DNA of 64,000 nucleotides from Azotobacter vinelandii (GTDB taxonomy: Bacteria > Pseudomonadota > Gammaproteobacteria > Pseudomonadales > Pseudomonadaceae), in NCBI RefSeq assembly GCF_001571105.1, contig NZ_BCTD01000001.1. One strand, given 5' to 3'. Under the pieces are notes generated by a model that was given only the letters and a program-made list of their open reading frames with translations, made no database searches and had not been told where the DNA came from. This document shows positions 1-8,440 of the stretch, one piece after another (within the stretch, counting starts at the first letter, position 1; the number at the start of each line of letters is the position of its first letter). Position numbers and translations under genes: made by a program.

Positions 1-137
1 ACATCCGGCGCTGGCGTCTGCAGCAATCCCTCGGGAGGACCTGGGAGCGCCGCGCCGATCTTCTGGATAGCCGCTCGCTTTCTGGAGAAGAGCAAGAGCT
101 GTTGGCGGAATATCTTCGCCAACGGGACGATAGTTGA
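1..137 (+). CDS. trmD: tRNA (guanine-N1-)-methyltransferase, C-terminal fragment
   Basis: The window opens inside this gene. The frame starting at base 3 reads about 44 residues of a TrmD C-terminus, beginning IRRWRLQQSLGRTWERR and ending in a TGA at 135-137. TrmD methylates G37 of tRNAs that read CNN/CGG-type codons and so prevents frameshifting. The fragment has the basic C-terminal helix typical of gammaproteobacterial TrmD, but the knotted SAM-binding domain lies outside the window. It sits 42 bp upstream of rplS, as in the conserved rpsP-rimM-trmD-rplS operon. The assignment rests on this C-terminal tail and on the neighbour. Confidence 0.88.
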   Translation, partial: IRRWRLQQSLGRTWERRADLLDSRSLSGEEQELLAEYLRQRDDS

Positions 138-179
138 CGTATCGATGGCGGGCCGAGGGCCTGTCTCAGGAGCACTCAG

Positions 180-530
180 ATGACCAACAAGATCATTCAG
201 CAGCTCGAAGCCGAGCAGATGAGCAAAGAGATTCCGGCTTTCGCCCCGGGCGACACCGTGATCGTGCAGGTTAAGGTGAAGGAGGGCGAGCGCCAGCGTC
301 TGCAGGCTTTCGAGGGTGTGGTCATCGGCAAGCGCAACCGCGGCCTGAACAGCGCTTTCACCGTGCGCAAGATCTCCAGCGGCGTGGGCGTCGAGCGTAC
401 TTTCCAGACCTACAGCCCGCTGGTCGACAGCATTACCGTCAAGCGTCGCGGTGACGTGCGCAAGGCCAAGCTGTATTATCTCCGCGACCTGTCCGGCAAA
501 GCGGCACGTATCAAGGAAAAGCTTTCCTGA
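180..530 (+). CDS. rplS: 50S ribosomal protein L19
   Basis: This is a 116-residue protein of the usual L19 length. It begins MTNKIIQQLEAEQMSKEIP and carries the conserved FAPGDTVIVQVKVKEG and FEGVVIGKRNRGLNSAFTVRK stretches. L19 lies at the interface of the 30S and 50S subunits. The ATG at 180 follows a purine-rich stretch (AGGAG at about 169-173) at normal spacing. It is the last gene of the trmD-rplS transcription unit and is followed within 20 bp by a strong intrinsic terminator. Confidence 0.98.
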   Translation: MTNKIIQQLEAEQMSKEIPAFAPGDTVIVQVKVKEGERQRLQAFEGVVIGKRNRGLNSAFTVRKISSGVGVERTFQTYSPLVDSITVKRRGDVRKAKLYYLRDLSGKAARIKEKLS

Positions 531-549
531 TCAAGGGCTTTTCCCCTCG

Positions 550-575
550 AAAAAGCAGCCGGAAGGCTGCTTTTT
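550..575 (+). terminator. Rho-independent terminator after rplS
   Basis: A perfect inverted repeat, AAAAAGCAGCC then a GGAA loop then GGCTGCTTTTT, has an 11-bp stem and a T tract (571-575). It ends the trmD-rplS operon. The A/T arms make it potentially bidirectional. Confidence 0.93.
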
Positions 576-674
576 CGTTTGGGTGTCCGCCGATAGGCGT
601 AACTCCTGCCTTGCAGCGTACAACAACAAAATCCCGCCAGTGGCAGCCATCTATTTTTATCTGGAAGTAGTGGC

Positions 675-1106
675 ATGACCCCTAGAGAGCAAGAAATCCA
701 GCGTCGGATCGAGTTGTCCGAAACCCGCATCACCAAAGCGGTCTTTCCGTTCACCACCAACCACCACAACACCCTGTTCGGCGGTACCGCGCTGGGCTGG
801 ATGGACGAGATTTCATTCATTACGGCGACGCGCTTCTGTCGTCTGCCGACGGTTACGGTTTCCTCCGACCGGGTCGACTTCAAGCATCCGATTCCGGGCG
901 GTTCGATCGTCGAACTGATCGGTCGGGTGGTGCAGGTCGGCAATACCAGTTGCAAGGTCGAGGTGGAGATCTTCGTCGAAGGCATGTATTGCGGTACCCG
1001 CGAGAAAGCTATCACCGGCGTGTTCAGTTTCGTCGCCATCGACGAAAACAAGAGACCACGGGCTATACTGCCCGACTTTTCACCGGAAAAGGACGAAGCG
1101 GCCTGA
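675..1106 (+). CDS. acyl-CoA thioesterase, hotdog fold (YciA/BACH-like)
   Basis: This 143-residue single-domain protein has the pattern of hotdog acyl-CoA thioesterases. A region near residues 30-45 (NHHNTLFGGTALGWMDE) corresponds to the central hotdog helix with its catalytic Asn and acidic residues. It is followed by the strands VTVSSDRVDFKHPIPGGSIV and VEVEIFVEGM. Family members hydrolyse acyl-CoA thioesters in the cytoplasm as hexamers; the chain-length preference cannot be read from sequence. It stands alone between the rplS terminator and xerD. A TATACT box at 1064-1069, inside its 3' end, could serve xerD. Confidence 0.85.
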   Translation: MTPREQEIQRRIELSETRITKAVFPFTTNHHNTLFGGTALGWMDEISFITATRFCRLPTVTVSSDRVDFKHPIPGGSIVELIGRVVQVGNTSCKVEVEIFVEGMYCGTREKAITGVFSFVAIDENKRPRAILPDFSPEKDEAA

Positions 1107-1177
1107 GTGGTTGCTCGCCGATGTGAGTTTCTAGACTCCCTGGCGGCTTTTTCCGGTCTGTTTTGGCAAGGATCGGC

Positions 1178-2074
1178 ATGCCTGGCGTCGAGCATCCACA
1201 GATCGAGCGTTTTCTCGAAGCCCTCTGGCTGGAAAAGGGCCTCTCGGCGCATACCCGGGCGGCCTATCGCAGCGATCTCGAGCTTTTCAACGGCTGGCTG
1301 TGCGAGCGCGGCCTGGAGCTGGTCGAGGTGGGGCGCGAGCTGATCCTCGATCATCTGGCCTGGCGGGTCGATGCCGGTTACAAGGCACGCTCCACGGCAC
1401 GTTTTCTTTCCGGTCTGCGAGGCTTCTTCCGCTATCTGCTGCGCGAGGGCGTGATCGCCGGCGATCCGACCCTGCAGGTGGAACTGCCGCAATTGGGCCG
1501 TCCCCTGCCCAAGTCCCTTTCCGAGGCCGATGTCGAGGCGCTGCTGGCAGCGCCGGAAGACGACGATCCGCTCGGGCTGCGCGACCGGGCCATGCTCGAA
1601 GTGCTGTATGCCTGTGGCCTGCGGGTCAGCGAACTGGTCGGCCTGCGCCTGGAGCAGTTGAACCTGCGCCAGGGGGTGGTGCGGGTATTCGGCAAGGGCA
1701 GCAAGGAGCGCCTGGTGCCTCTGGGCGAGGAGGCCATCGCCTGGCTCGAGCGCTATCTGGTCGAGGCCAGGCCGCTGCTGCTGGGCGGGCGGCCGAGCGA
1801 CGTGCTCTTTCCCAGCTTGCGTGGCAAGCAGATGACCCGGCAGACCTTCTGGCACCGCATCAAGCATCACGCTCGGCTGGCGGGGATCGGCAAGAGTCTG
1901 TCGCCGCACACCCTGCGCCATGCCTTCGCCACCCATCTGCTCAATCACGGTGCCGATCTTCGCGTGGTGCAGATGCTTCTCGGCCACAGCGACCTGTCGA
2001 CCACTCAGATCTATACCCATATCGCCCGGGCACGCCTACAGGAGCTGCACGCGCGGCATCATCCGCGTGGCTGA
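1178..2074 (+). CDS. xerD: site-specific tyrosine recombinase XerD
   Basis: XerD, with XerC, resolves chromosome dimers at dif under FtsK control. The protein has an N-terminal SAM-like core-binding domain (about residues 1-95) and a C-terminal catalytic domain. The catalytic residues visible are Arg in ACGLRVSELVGL, Lys in GKGSKERLVPLG, HTLRHAFATHLL (His-x-x-Arg), LLGHSDLSTTQIYTH (His) and the nucleophile Tyr in IYTH. I chose ATG 1178 (298 residues) because AAGGA at 1168-1172 is a well-spaced ribosome binding site and the product then begins MPGVEHPQIERF like other pseudomonad XerD proteins. A TTG at 1163 would add five residues. dsbC follows, as in Pseudomonas. Confidence 0.97.
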   Translation: MPGVEHPQIERFLEALWLEKGLSAHTRAAYRSDLELFNGWLCERGLELVEVGRELILDHLAWRVDAGYKARSTARFLSGLRGFFRYLLREGVIAGDPTLQVELPQLGRPLPKSLSEADVEALLAAPEDDDPLGLRDRAMLEVLYACGLRVSELVGLRLEQLNLRQGVVRVFGKGSKERLVPLGEEAIAWLERYLVEARPLLLGGRPSDVLFPSLRGKQMTRQTFWHRIKHHARLAGIGKSLSPHTLRHAFATHLLNHGADLRVVQMLLGHSDLSTTQIYTHIARARLQELHARHHPRG

Positions 2075-2140
2075 ATGGGCCGTCCGGGGTGTCCGCCTGT
2101 GATAGGCTCTGCCCATTCGCATTGTTCCTCTGGAGTATCC

Positions 2141-2875
2141 ATGCGCGTTTCCTCCCTTTTCGCTGCCGTGGCGCTCGGTTTGGCAAGCACTCTGGCCTTG
2201 GCGGCCGATCCCGGCCAGGCCATTCGCAAGGCCCTGCAACAGATGCAGCCGGGGCTGCCGATCGAGTCCATCGCTGAAAGCCCGATGACGGGGCTCTACC
2301 AGGTCCAGTTGAAAGGGGGACGAATGCTCTATGCCAGTGCCGATGGCCAGTTCGTCATGCAGGGCTATCTGTATCAGCTCAAGGACGGCAAGCCGCTCAA
2401 CCTCACCGAGAGGGCGGAAAGCCTGGCCGTGGCGAAGGCCATCAACGGTATACCGGCCGGCGAGATGGTGATCTTCGCGCCCAAGGAGCCGAAGACCCAC
2501 ATCACCGTCTTCACCGACACCGACTGCGGCTACTGCCAGAAGCTGCACAGCGAGGTGCCGGAGCTGAACCGGCTCGGTGTCGAAGTGCGCTACGTGGCCT
2601 TTCCGCGCCAGGGCATCGGTTCCCACGGCTACGGGGATCTGGTGAGTGTCTGGTGCGCCAAGGACCGCCAGGCGGCGATGAACAAGGCCAAGGCGCGGGA
2701 GAAAGTGCCGGCGGCCACCTGCGACAACCCGGTCGCCAAGCAATTCGAGCTGGGTCAGATGATCGGCGTGCAGGGCACTCCCGCCGTGATACTGGCCAAC
2801 GGACAGATGATCCCCGGTTATCAGCCGGCGGCGCAGTTGGCCAAGCAGGCCCTGACCGCCCAGTCGACCAACTGA
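2141..2875 (+). CDS. dsbC: periplasmic disulfide isomerase DsbC
   Basis: This 244-residue protein starts at ATG 2141 with a clear signal peptide (MRVSSLFAAVALGLASTLALA). An N-terminal dimerisation domain follows, then a thioredoxin-fold domain with the CGYC active site in DTDCGYCQKLHSE. The cis-Pro loop is visible in GVQGTPAVILANG, and a second Cys pair occurs in SVWCAKD and ATCDNP. DsbC reshuffles wrong disulfides in exported proteins and is kept reduced by DsbD. The open frame extends upstream to 2075, but only 2141 gives a signal sequence. It lies between xerD and hom, the usual pseudomonad order. Confidence 0.95.
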   Translation: MRVSSLFAAVALGLASTLALAADPGQAIRKALQQMQPGLPIESIAESPMTGLYQVQLKGGRMLYASADGQFVMQGYLYQLKDGKPLNLTERAESLAVAKAINGIPAGEMVIFAPKEPKTHITVFTDTDCGYCQKLHSEVPELNRLGVEVRYVAFPRQGIGSHGYGDLVSVWCAKDRQAAMNKAKAREKVPAATCDNPVAKQFELGQMIGVQGTPAVILANGQMIPGYQPAAQLAKQALTAQSTN

Positions 2876-3012
2876 GCGGGTCGCCGCGCCTTCGGCGTTC
2901 GCGGGCGGCACGCCAATTGACTAAAGGCCGGGTGCTTCGTAATGTGCGGCTCTTTTCTCTGCGGTCGGGGCATATCCGGCCGCTCTCTGCGGTGAAGATG
3001 GGGAGTTTCAGC

Positions 3013-4317
3013 GTGAAACCGGTCAAAGTAGGCATCTGTGGACTGGGTACCGTCGGCGGCGGCACCTTCAATGTGCTCAAGCGCAATGCCGAGGAGATCG
3101 CCCGCCGCGCCGGGCGTGACATCGAGATCGCCCAGATCGCCATGCGCAGCTCCAACCCGAAATGCGATATCGCCGGCACCCCCATCGCCGCCGATGTCTT
3201 CGAACTGGTCGACAATCCGGAGGTCGAGGTCGTCGTCGAACTGATCGGCGGTTGCAGTCTGGCCCGCGAGTTGGTGCTCAAGGCCATCGACAACGGCAAG
3301 CACGTGGTCACCGCGAACAAGGCGCTGATCGCCGTGCATGGCGACGAACTCTTCGCCAAGGCCCGCGAGAAGGGCGTGATCGTCGCCTTCGAGGCGGCGG
3401 TGGCCGGCGGCATTCCAGTGATCAAGGCGATCCGCGAGGGTCTGGCCGGCAACCGCATCAACTGGGTGGCCGGCATCATCAACGGTACCGGCAACTTCAT
3501 TCTCAGCGAAATGCGCGAGAAGGGCCGGGCCTTCGCCGACGTGCTCAAGGAGGCCCAGGCGCTGGGCTACGCCGAGGCCGATCCGACCTTCGACGTGGAG
3601 GGCATCGATGCCGCCCACAAGCTGACCATCCTCGCCTCCATCGCCTTCGGCATTCCGCTGCAATTCGACAAGGCCTACACCGAAGGCATTTCCAGGCTCA
3701 CCAGCGCCGACGTCGGCTACGCCGAGGCGCTGGGTTACCGCATCAAGCACCTGGGCATCGCACGGCGCACCGCCGAAGGCTTCGAGCTGCGCGTGCACCC
3801 GACGCTGATCCCGGCCGACCGCCTGATCGCCAACGTCAACGGCGTGATGAACGCGGTGATGGTCAACGGCGATGCCGTGGGCTCGACCCTGTTCTGCGGC
3901 GCCGGCGCCGGTATGGAGCCGACCGCCTCGGCGGTGGTGGCCGATCTGGTGGACGTGGTCCGCGCCATGACTTCCGACCCGGAGAACCGCGTGCCGCACC
4001 TGGCCTTCCAGCCCGATGCGCTGTCCGCCCACCCGATTCTGCCGATTTCGTCCTGCGAGAGCGCCTACTACCTGCGCATCCAGGCCAAGGACCATCCGGG
4101 CGTGCTGGCCCAGGTGGCGACCATCCTTTCCGAGCGTGGCATCAACATCGAGTCGATCATGCAAAAGGAGGCCGAGGAGCACGACGGCCTGGTTCCCATG
4201 ATCCTGGTCACCCACCGGGTCCGGGAGCGCTGTATCGACGAAGCCATCGCCGCCATGGAGGCGCTCGAGGGCGTGGTCGGCAAGGTCGTCCGCATCCGCG
4301 TCGAACAGCTCAACTAA
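3013..4317 (+). CDS. hom: homoserine dehydrogenase
   Basis: The enzyme reduces aspartate semialdehyde to homoserine, committing carbon to threonine and methionine. The 434-residue protein begins at GTG 3013 (VKPVKVGICGLGTVGGGTFN), where GGGGAG at 2999-3004 is a suitable ribosome binding site. ATG 2998 would add five residues not found in relatives. It has an N-terminal NAD(P)-binding Rossmann motif (GLGTVGGG), the catalytic region GTGNFIL and DPTFDVEGIDAAHKL, and a C-terminal ACT domain (about residues 350-425, with KDHPGVLAQVATILSERGIN). The ACT domain suggests feedback control by threonine. thrC follows after 83 bp. Confidence 0.97.
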   Translation: MKPVKVGICGLGTVGGGTFNVLKRNAEEIARRAGRDIEIAQIAMRSSNPKCDIAGTPIAADVFELVDNPEVEVVVELIGGCSLARELVLKAIDNGKHVVTANKALIAVHGDELFAKAREKGVIVAFEAAVAGGIPVIKAIREGLAGNRINWVAGIINGTGNFILSEMREKGRAFADVLKEAQALGYAEADPTFDVEGIDAAHKLTILASIAFGIPLQFDKAYTEGISRLTSADVGYAEALGYRIKHLGIARRTAEGFELRVHPTLIPADRLIANVNGVMNAVMVNGDAVGSTLFCGAGAGMEPTASAVVADLVDVVRAMTSDPENRVPHLAFQPDALSAHPILPISSCESAYYLRIQAKDHPGVLAQVATILSERGINIESIMQKEAEEHDGLVPMILVTHRVRERCIDEAIAAMEALEGVVGKVVRIRVEQLN

Positions 4318-4400
4318 TCCGCTACAAGCCGCCCGCCGTCCGCCGCCAGTCGAGCCCCGCTGCGGCCCGGGGCCGCGGCCCGAACCTAAGGTTTGCACAC

Positions 4401-5810
4401 ATGCGCTACATCAGCACCCGTGGCCAGGCGCCGGCCCTGAATTTCGAAGACGTGCTGCTGGCCGGCCTGGCCAGCGACGGCGGCCTCTACGTGCCGGAAA
4501 GCCTGCCGCGCTTCACCCTCGAGGAGATCGCCTCCTGGGCCGGCCTGCCGTACCACGAGCTGGCCTTCCGGGTGATGCGCCCGTTCGTCGCCGGCTGCAT
4601 CGCCGACGCCGACTTCAGGCGGATTCTGGAAGAGACTTACGGCGTATTCGCCCACAAGGCGGTGGCGCCGCTGACCCAACTGGGCGCCAACGAGTGGGTG
4701 CTCGAACTCTTCCAGGGCCCGACCCTGGCGTTCAAGGACTTCGCCCTGCAACTGCTCGGCCGTCTGCTCGACCATGTGCTGACCAGGCGCGGCGAGCGCG
4801 TGGTGATCATGGGCGCCACCTCGGGCGACACCGGCTCGGCCGCCATCGAGGGCTGCAAGGCCTGCGACAACGTCGACATCTTCATCATGCACCCGCACAA
4901 CCGCGTGTCCGAGGTGCAGCGCCGGCAGATGACCACCATCCTCGGCGACAACATCCACAACATCGCCATCGAGGGCAACTTCGACGACTGCCAGGAGATG
5001 GTCAAGGCCAGCTTCGCCGACCAGGGCTTCCTCAAGGGCACCCGGCTGGTGGCGGTCAACTCGATCAACTGGGCGCGGATCATGGCCCAGATCGTCTACT
5101 ACTTCCATGCCGCCCTGCAGCTCGGCGCGCCGCATCGCTCGCTGGCCTTCTCGGTGCCGACCGGCAACTTCGGCGATATCTTCGCCGGCTACCTGGCGCG
5201 CAACATGGGCCTGCCGGTCAACCAACTGATCGTCGCCACCAACCGCAACGACATCCTGCACCGCTTCATGTCCGGCAACCGTTACGACAAGGACACCCTG
5301 CACCCGTCGCTGTCGCCGTCCATGGACATCATGGTGTCGTCCAACTTCGAGCGCCTGCTGTTCGACCTGCACGGCCGCAACGGCGCCGTCGTCGCCGCGC
5401 TGATGGACGCCTTCAAGGCCACCGGCAGGCTGTCGGTCGGGGACGACCGCTGGACCGAGGCGCGTCGTCTGTTCGACTCGCTGGCGGTGGACGACGAAAC
5501 CACCTGCGCGACCATCGCCGGGGTGCACGGCGAAACCGGCTACCTGCTCGACCCGCATACCGCGATCGGCGTCAGGGCCGCCCGCGAATGCCGGCGCAAC
5601 CCGGCCCTGCCGATGGTCATTCTGGGCACCGCGCATCCGGTCAAGTTCCCCGAGGCGGCGGAGAAGGCCGGCATCGCCGCCGTTCCGCAACTGCCGGCGC
5701 ACCTGGCCGACCTGTTCCAGCGCGAGGAGCGCTGCTCCGTGCTGCCCAACGACCTGAAGGCGGTGCAGGCCTTCGTCAGCCTGCACGGCAATCGCGGCAA
5801 GCCGCTGTAA
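4401..5810 (+). CDS. thrC: threonine synthase
   Basis: This PLP enzyme converts O-phosphohomoserine to threonine. The 469-residue protein starts MRYISTRGQAPALNFEDVLLAGLASDGGLYVPE, the standard N-terminus. The PLP lysine lies in GPTLAFKDFALQ and the phosphate-binding region in GATSGDTGSAAIEG. Its length and the long C-terminal part (DIMVSSNFERLLFDL) match the gammaproteobacterial/fungal type of threonine synthase. hom-thrC is probably one operon with a weak terminator after thrC. Confidence 0.98.
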   Translation: MRYISTRGQAPALNFEDVLLAGLASDGGLYVPESLPRFTLEEIASWAGLPYHELAFRVMRPFVAGCIADADFRRILEETYGVFAHKAVAPLTQLGANEWVLELFQGPTLAFKDFALQLLGRLLDHVLTRRGERVVIMGATSGDTGSAAIEGCKACDNVDIFIMHPHNRVSEVQRRQMTTILGDNIHNIAIEGNFDDCQEMVKASFADQGFLKGTRLVAVNSINWARIMAQIVYYFHAALQLGAPHRSLAFSVPTGNFGDIFAGYLARNMGLPVNQLIVATNRNDILHRFMSGNRYDKDTLHPSLSPSMDIMVSSNFERLLFDLHGRNGAVVAALMDAFKATGRLSVGDDRWTEARRLFDSLAVDDETTCATIAGVHGETGYLLDPHTAIGVRAARECRRNPALPMVILGTAHPVKFPEAAEKAGIAAVPQLPAHLADLFQREERCSVLPNDLKAVQAFVSLHGNRGKPL

Positions 5811-5831
5811 GGCGCCGCGGCTCGAACCCTG

Positions 5832-5870
5832 AAGCCGCTTTCCAGCAGGAGGGTGGCTTTTTCCTTTTCC
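5832..5870 (+). terminator. probable intrinsic terminator after thrC
   Basis: AAGCC(GC) at 5832-5838 can pair with G(T)GGCTT at 5853-5859, and the T-rich tract TTTTTCCTTTTCC follows. The stem is short and the loop is long, so this is a moderate call. Confidence 0.5.
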
Positions 5871-6025
5871 TTCATATCCTCCATGATCGGGCCGCTCGCG
5901 GTTCCTCCCTTTCCCGCGAGCGCCTGTCTTGCTGCCTGGAAAACGGGCCCTGTGGAAACTTTCCGCGTGCCGGCAAGTCATTTGCGGGCTGCAAGCAGCC
6001 TTCTCATCACTTGGGGTGTCTGGAT

Positions 6026-6310
6026 ATGGAAAGCACGCGTGAGTTGCTGGTCGAGGCGCTGGCGCCTTACAAGATCGATATAGGAGGGGTTCGTCCGGAT
6101 GGCAGTCGGTTGCTGACGTTGCAGAACGGAGCTGGCGAAATCCTGATCGAGCGTCCGTTGAGTCCGGTGCAGTTGATGGACAAATGGTTGCTCATCGATG
6201 TCGTGGACGGCATCCATCGCGACCTGCGCATCCTCGAGGGACGGCTCACTCCCAAGGTGATCGCGGCGCTGGAGCGGGGGCAATGCGCCCGGCAGAACGA
6301 CGTGTTCTGA
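6026..6310 (+). CDS. small conserved protein, DUF3509-like
   Basis: This 94-residue protein starts MESTRELLVEALAPYKIDIG and contains VRPDGSRLLTLQNGAGEILIERPLS, followed by a helical C-terminus (VVDGIHRDLRILEGRLTPKVIAALE). Size and pattern resemble the DUF3509 family of short pseudomonad proteins, whose function is unknown to me. It has no signal peptide or membrane segment. It is monocistronic: 215 bp separate it from thrC and 304 bp from the next gene. The family name is given from memory of the pattern and needs a profile search. Confidence 0.6.
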   Translation: MESTRELLVEALAPYKIDIGGVRPDGSRLLTLQNGAGEILIERPLSPVQLMDKWLLIDVVDGIHRDLRILEGRLTPKVIAALERGQCARQNDVF

Positions 6311-6614
6311 GTCCGATGGGCGACCGGATGCGCGATGATCGTTGCGGGCCTTTCGCTTGCGCCCGGACATCGGCGCGTTCCATTTCCATGCCGGGTGGTG
6401 GATCGCTCCGGCAACGGACGTTGCGCATGGGCGGACTGGAGGAGGAGAGCACGGCACAGGGAGGTGTGGCCGGGCATGCCAGGAGGCCTGCGGGCTGCTG
6501 AGACGCTGACCCATGGCGCCGCGCCCGAACGGTTCGGGCATGGCGTCCGAGGGCTGGCGCCATGCCATCGGCGCACGTAAAGTTTCGCCTCCCGGTCCCG
6601 GCCCCAGCCTGTCC
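6311..6614. other. 304-bp region with a nested inverted repeat upstream of the diguanylate cyclase gene
   Basis: No convincing gene is seen here. The right half holds a nested palindrome. The outer arms ATGGCGCC (6513-6520) and GGCGCCAT (6556-6563) enclose GCCCGAAC-G-GTTCGGGC (6523-6539). It lies about 50 bp before the chosen cyclase start. If translation really began at the upstream in-frame ATG (6513 or 6540), part of this region would be coding. The left half shows no recognisable promoter or repeat. Confidence 0.5.
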
Positions 6615-7760
6615 ATGACCCTGCATCTGCCCACCCTGCTGCTGACGGTTGTCTACGTCCTGATCCTGCTGGGCCTGCTGATGCTGCATGCCTGGTGGCG
6701 CAGCGAAGGCGAGTCGACCCTCGGCTACATGGCCGGCACGCTGCTGGTAGCCGCTGCCGGCATGCTGCTGGGCAGCCTGCGCGGCATCGGCATCGATACC
6801 CTGTCCATCGTGCTCGGCAACATGCTGCTGCAATTGTCGGGCGGACTGGGTTGGACGACTTCGCGGGTGTTCGCCGGGCGACCGGCCTGGTGGCCGGGAA
6901 TCATGGGCGGCGCGCTGCTCTGGGGGCTGCTCTGCCTGTGGCCGACATTCCTGGCCTCGCTGCCGCTGCGGGTGGCGATCGCCAACTTGCTGGTGATTCT
7001 CTACAGCGCGCTGGGGGCCTGGGAGCTCTGGCGTGTCCGCGCCTCCCTGACGGTCTCCGTCGCGCCGGCGCTGGGGATGCTGGTCCTGCACGGCACTTTC
7101 TACTGCCTGCGGCTGTCGTTCGATCGCGGCGCCTCCATCGGCCTGCGCTGGAGCGAAAGCGGTGCCGACTTCATGGCCTGGATGGTGCTGGAGGCCTTCC
7201 TGTTCGCCAACGGCATCGCCTTCGCTACCCTGGCCATGGTCCGCGAGCGCGCCGAGCAGCGCTACCGGGCGGTGGCCTATCGCGATCCGCTCACCGACAT
7301 CGGCAACCGCCGGGCCTTCACCAGCGGCGGCGAGGTTCTGTTGGCCCGCTGCGCCGCCGAGGGACGGCCGGCGGCCTTGCTGCTCTGCGACCTCGATCAT
7401 TTCAAGCGACTGAACGATACCCATGGGCACGCCATGGGCGATGCGGCGCTGGTCGCCTTCGGCCGTCTGCTCGCCTTGGGGGTCCGCCAGCAGGATATTT
7501 GCGGGCGCATCGGCGGCGAGGAGTTCGCCTGTCTGCTGCCCGGGGCGGACAGGACGGTATCGCTGCAGGTGGCCGAGCGCATCCGCCAGGCCTGCAGCGA
7601 ACTGTCGCTGGAGCCGGGGGTGCGCGTCAGCGTCAGCATCGGCGTCGCCTCCAGCGAACAGGCCGGCTACGACCTGTCGCGCCTGCTGGCGCTGAGCGAT
7701 CAGGCACTGTACCGGGCCAAGGCCAACGGTCGCGATCGGGTCGAGTGTTCCGCCGACTGA
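6615..7760 (+). CDS. membrane-bound diguanylate cyclase (GGDEF)
   Basis: The protein makes cyclic di-GMP from two GTP. The first roughly 215 residues are hydrophobic and read as six or seven membrane segments with short loops, probably a sensory module. A GGDEF domain follows from RDPLTDIGNRRAF. The active-site loop is GGEEF (residues 300-304), and an inhibitory-site RxxD (RQQD) lies five residues before it, so product inhibition is expected. ATG 6615 (381 residues) places the first membrane helix at the N-terminus, but there is no clear ribosome binding site. Upstream in-frame ATGs at 6513 and 6540 are possible. No EAL domain is present. Confidence 0.88.
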   Translation: MTLHLPTLLLTVVYVLILLGLLMLHAWWRSEGESTLGYMAGTLLVAAAGMLLGSLRGIGIDTLSIVLGNMLLQLSGGLGWTTSRVFAGRPAWWPGIMGGALLWGLLCLWPTFLASLPLRVAIANLLVILYSALGAWELWRVRASLTVSVAPALGMLVLHGTFYCLRLSFDRGASIGLRWSESGADFMAWMVLEAFLFANGIAFATLAMVRERAEQRYRAVAYRDPLTDIGNRRAFTSGGEVLLARCAAEGRPAALLLCDLDHFKRLNDTHGHAMGDAALVAFGRLLALGVRQQDICGRIGGEEFACLLPGADRTVSLQVAERIRQACSELSLEPGVRVSVSIGVASSEQAGYDLSRLLALSDQALYRAKANGRDRVECSAD

Positions 7761-7821
7761 CGCCCGCAGCGCGGATTCGGGGTACACTTGCCGCCCCTCG
7801 AAGCGGACCGGATGCCTGCCC

Positions 7822-8361
7822 ATGGCCCTGCAAGCCACGCCCTACAAAGTCGAACTCAACCTCACCGACCTGGATCGCGGCGTCTACGAGAACCTGCGCT
7901 TCACCGTCGCCCGGCATCCTTCGGAAACCGAGGAGCGCCTGGCCGTGCGGCTGATCGCCTATGCTCTCTGGTACGACGAGCAACTGGCTTTCGGCCGCGG
8001 CCTGTCGGACGTCGACGAACCGGCGTTGTGGCTGAAAAGTCTCGACGACCGCGTCCTGCACTGGATCGAAGTCGGCCAGCCGGACGCCGAACGCCTGACC
8101 TGGTGTTCGCGACGCGCCGAACGGGTCAGCCTGCTGACCTACGGCAGCCTGCGGGTCTGGCAGGGCAAGGTGCTGGAGGCGGTGAAGGGCCTGAAGAACC
8201 TTAGCGTGGCGGCCGTGGGCCAGGAAGCCCTGGAGGAACTGGCCCGCGACCTGCCGCGTTCGCTCGGTTGGAGCCTGATGATCAGCGACGGCGCCTTGTT
8301 CGTCACCGACGAGCGCGGTCAGCACGAGATTCCCCTGGAGTGGCTGCTCGGCGAGCGCTGA
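7822..8361 (+). CDS. yaeQ: YaeQ family protein
   Basis: This 179-residue protein of typical YaeQ length begins MALQATPYKVELNLTDLDRGVYENL. It carries RHPSETEERLAVRLIAYALWYDEQLAFGRGLS and ends in LEWLLGER. YaeQ has a PD-(D/E)XK nuclease-like fold in solved structures, and the acidic DVDEPALWLK segment lies in the corresponding core. Its cellular role is unclear; the E. coli protein was first linked to suppression of a transcription elongation defect. A possible -10 (TACACT) lies at about 7783-7788. recJ follows after 79 bp. Confidence 0.93.
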   Translation: MALQATPYKVELNLTDLDRGVYENLRFTVARHPSETEERLAVRLIAYALWYDEQLAFGRGLSDVDEPALWLKSLDDRVLHWIEVGQPDAERLTWCSRRAERVSLLTYGSLRVWQGKVLEAVKGLKNLSVAAVGQEALEELARDLPRSLGWSLMISDGALFVTDERGQHEIPLEWLLGER

Positions 8362-8440
8362 GCGACGTTTCCCCGTAGGGCGGGAGCGTCCCGCCAGTCT
8401 TCGAATCCGGCGGCTGCTTCCGCCCTGAAATTACCATCCA

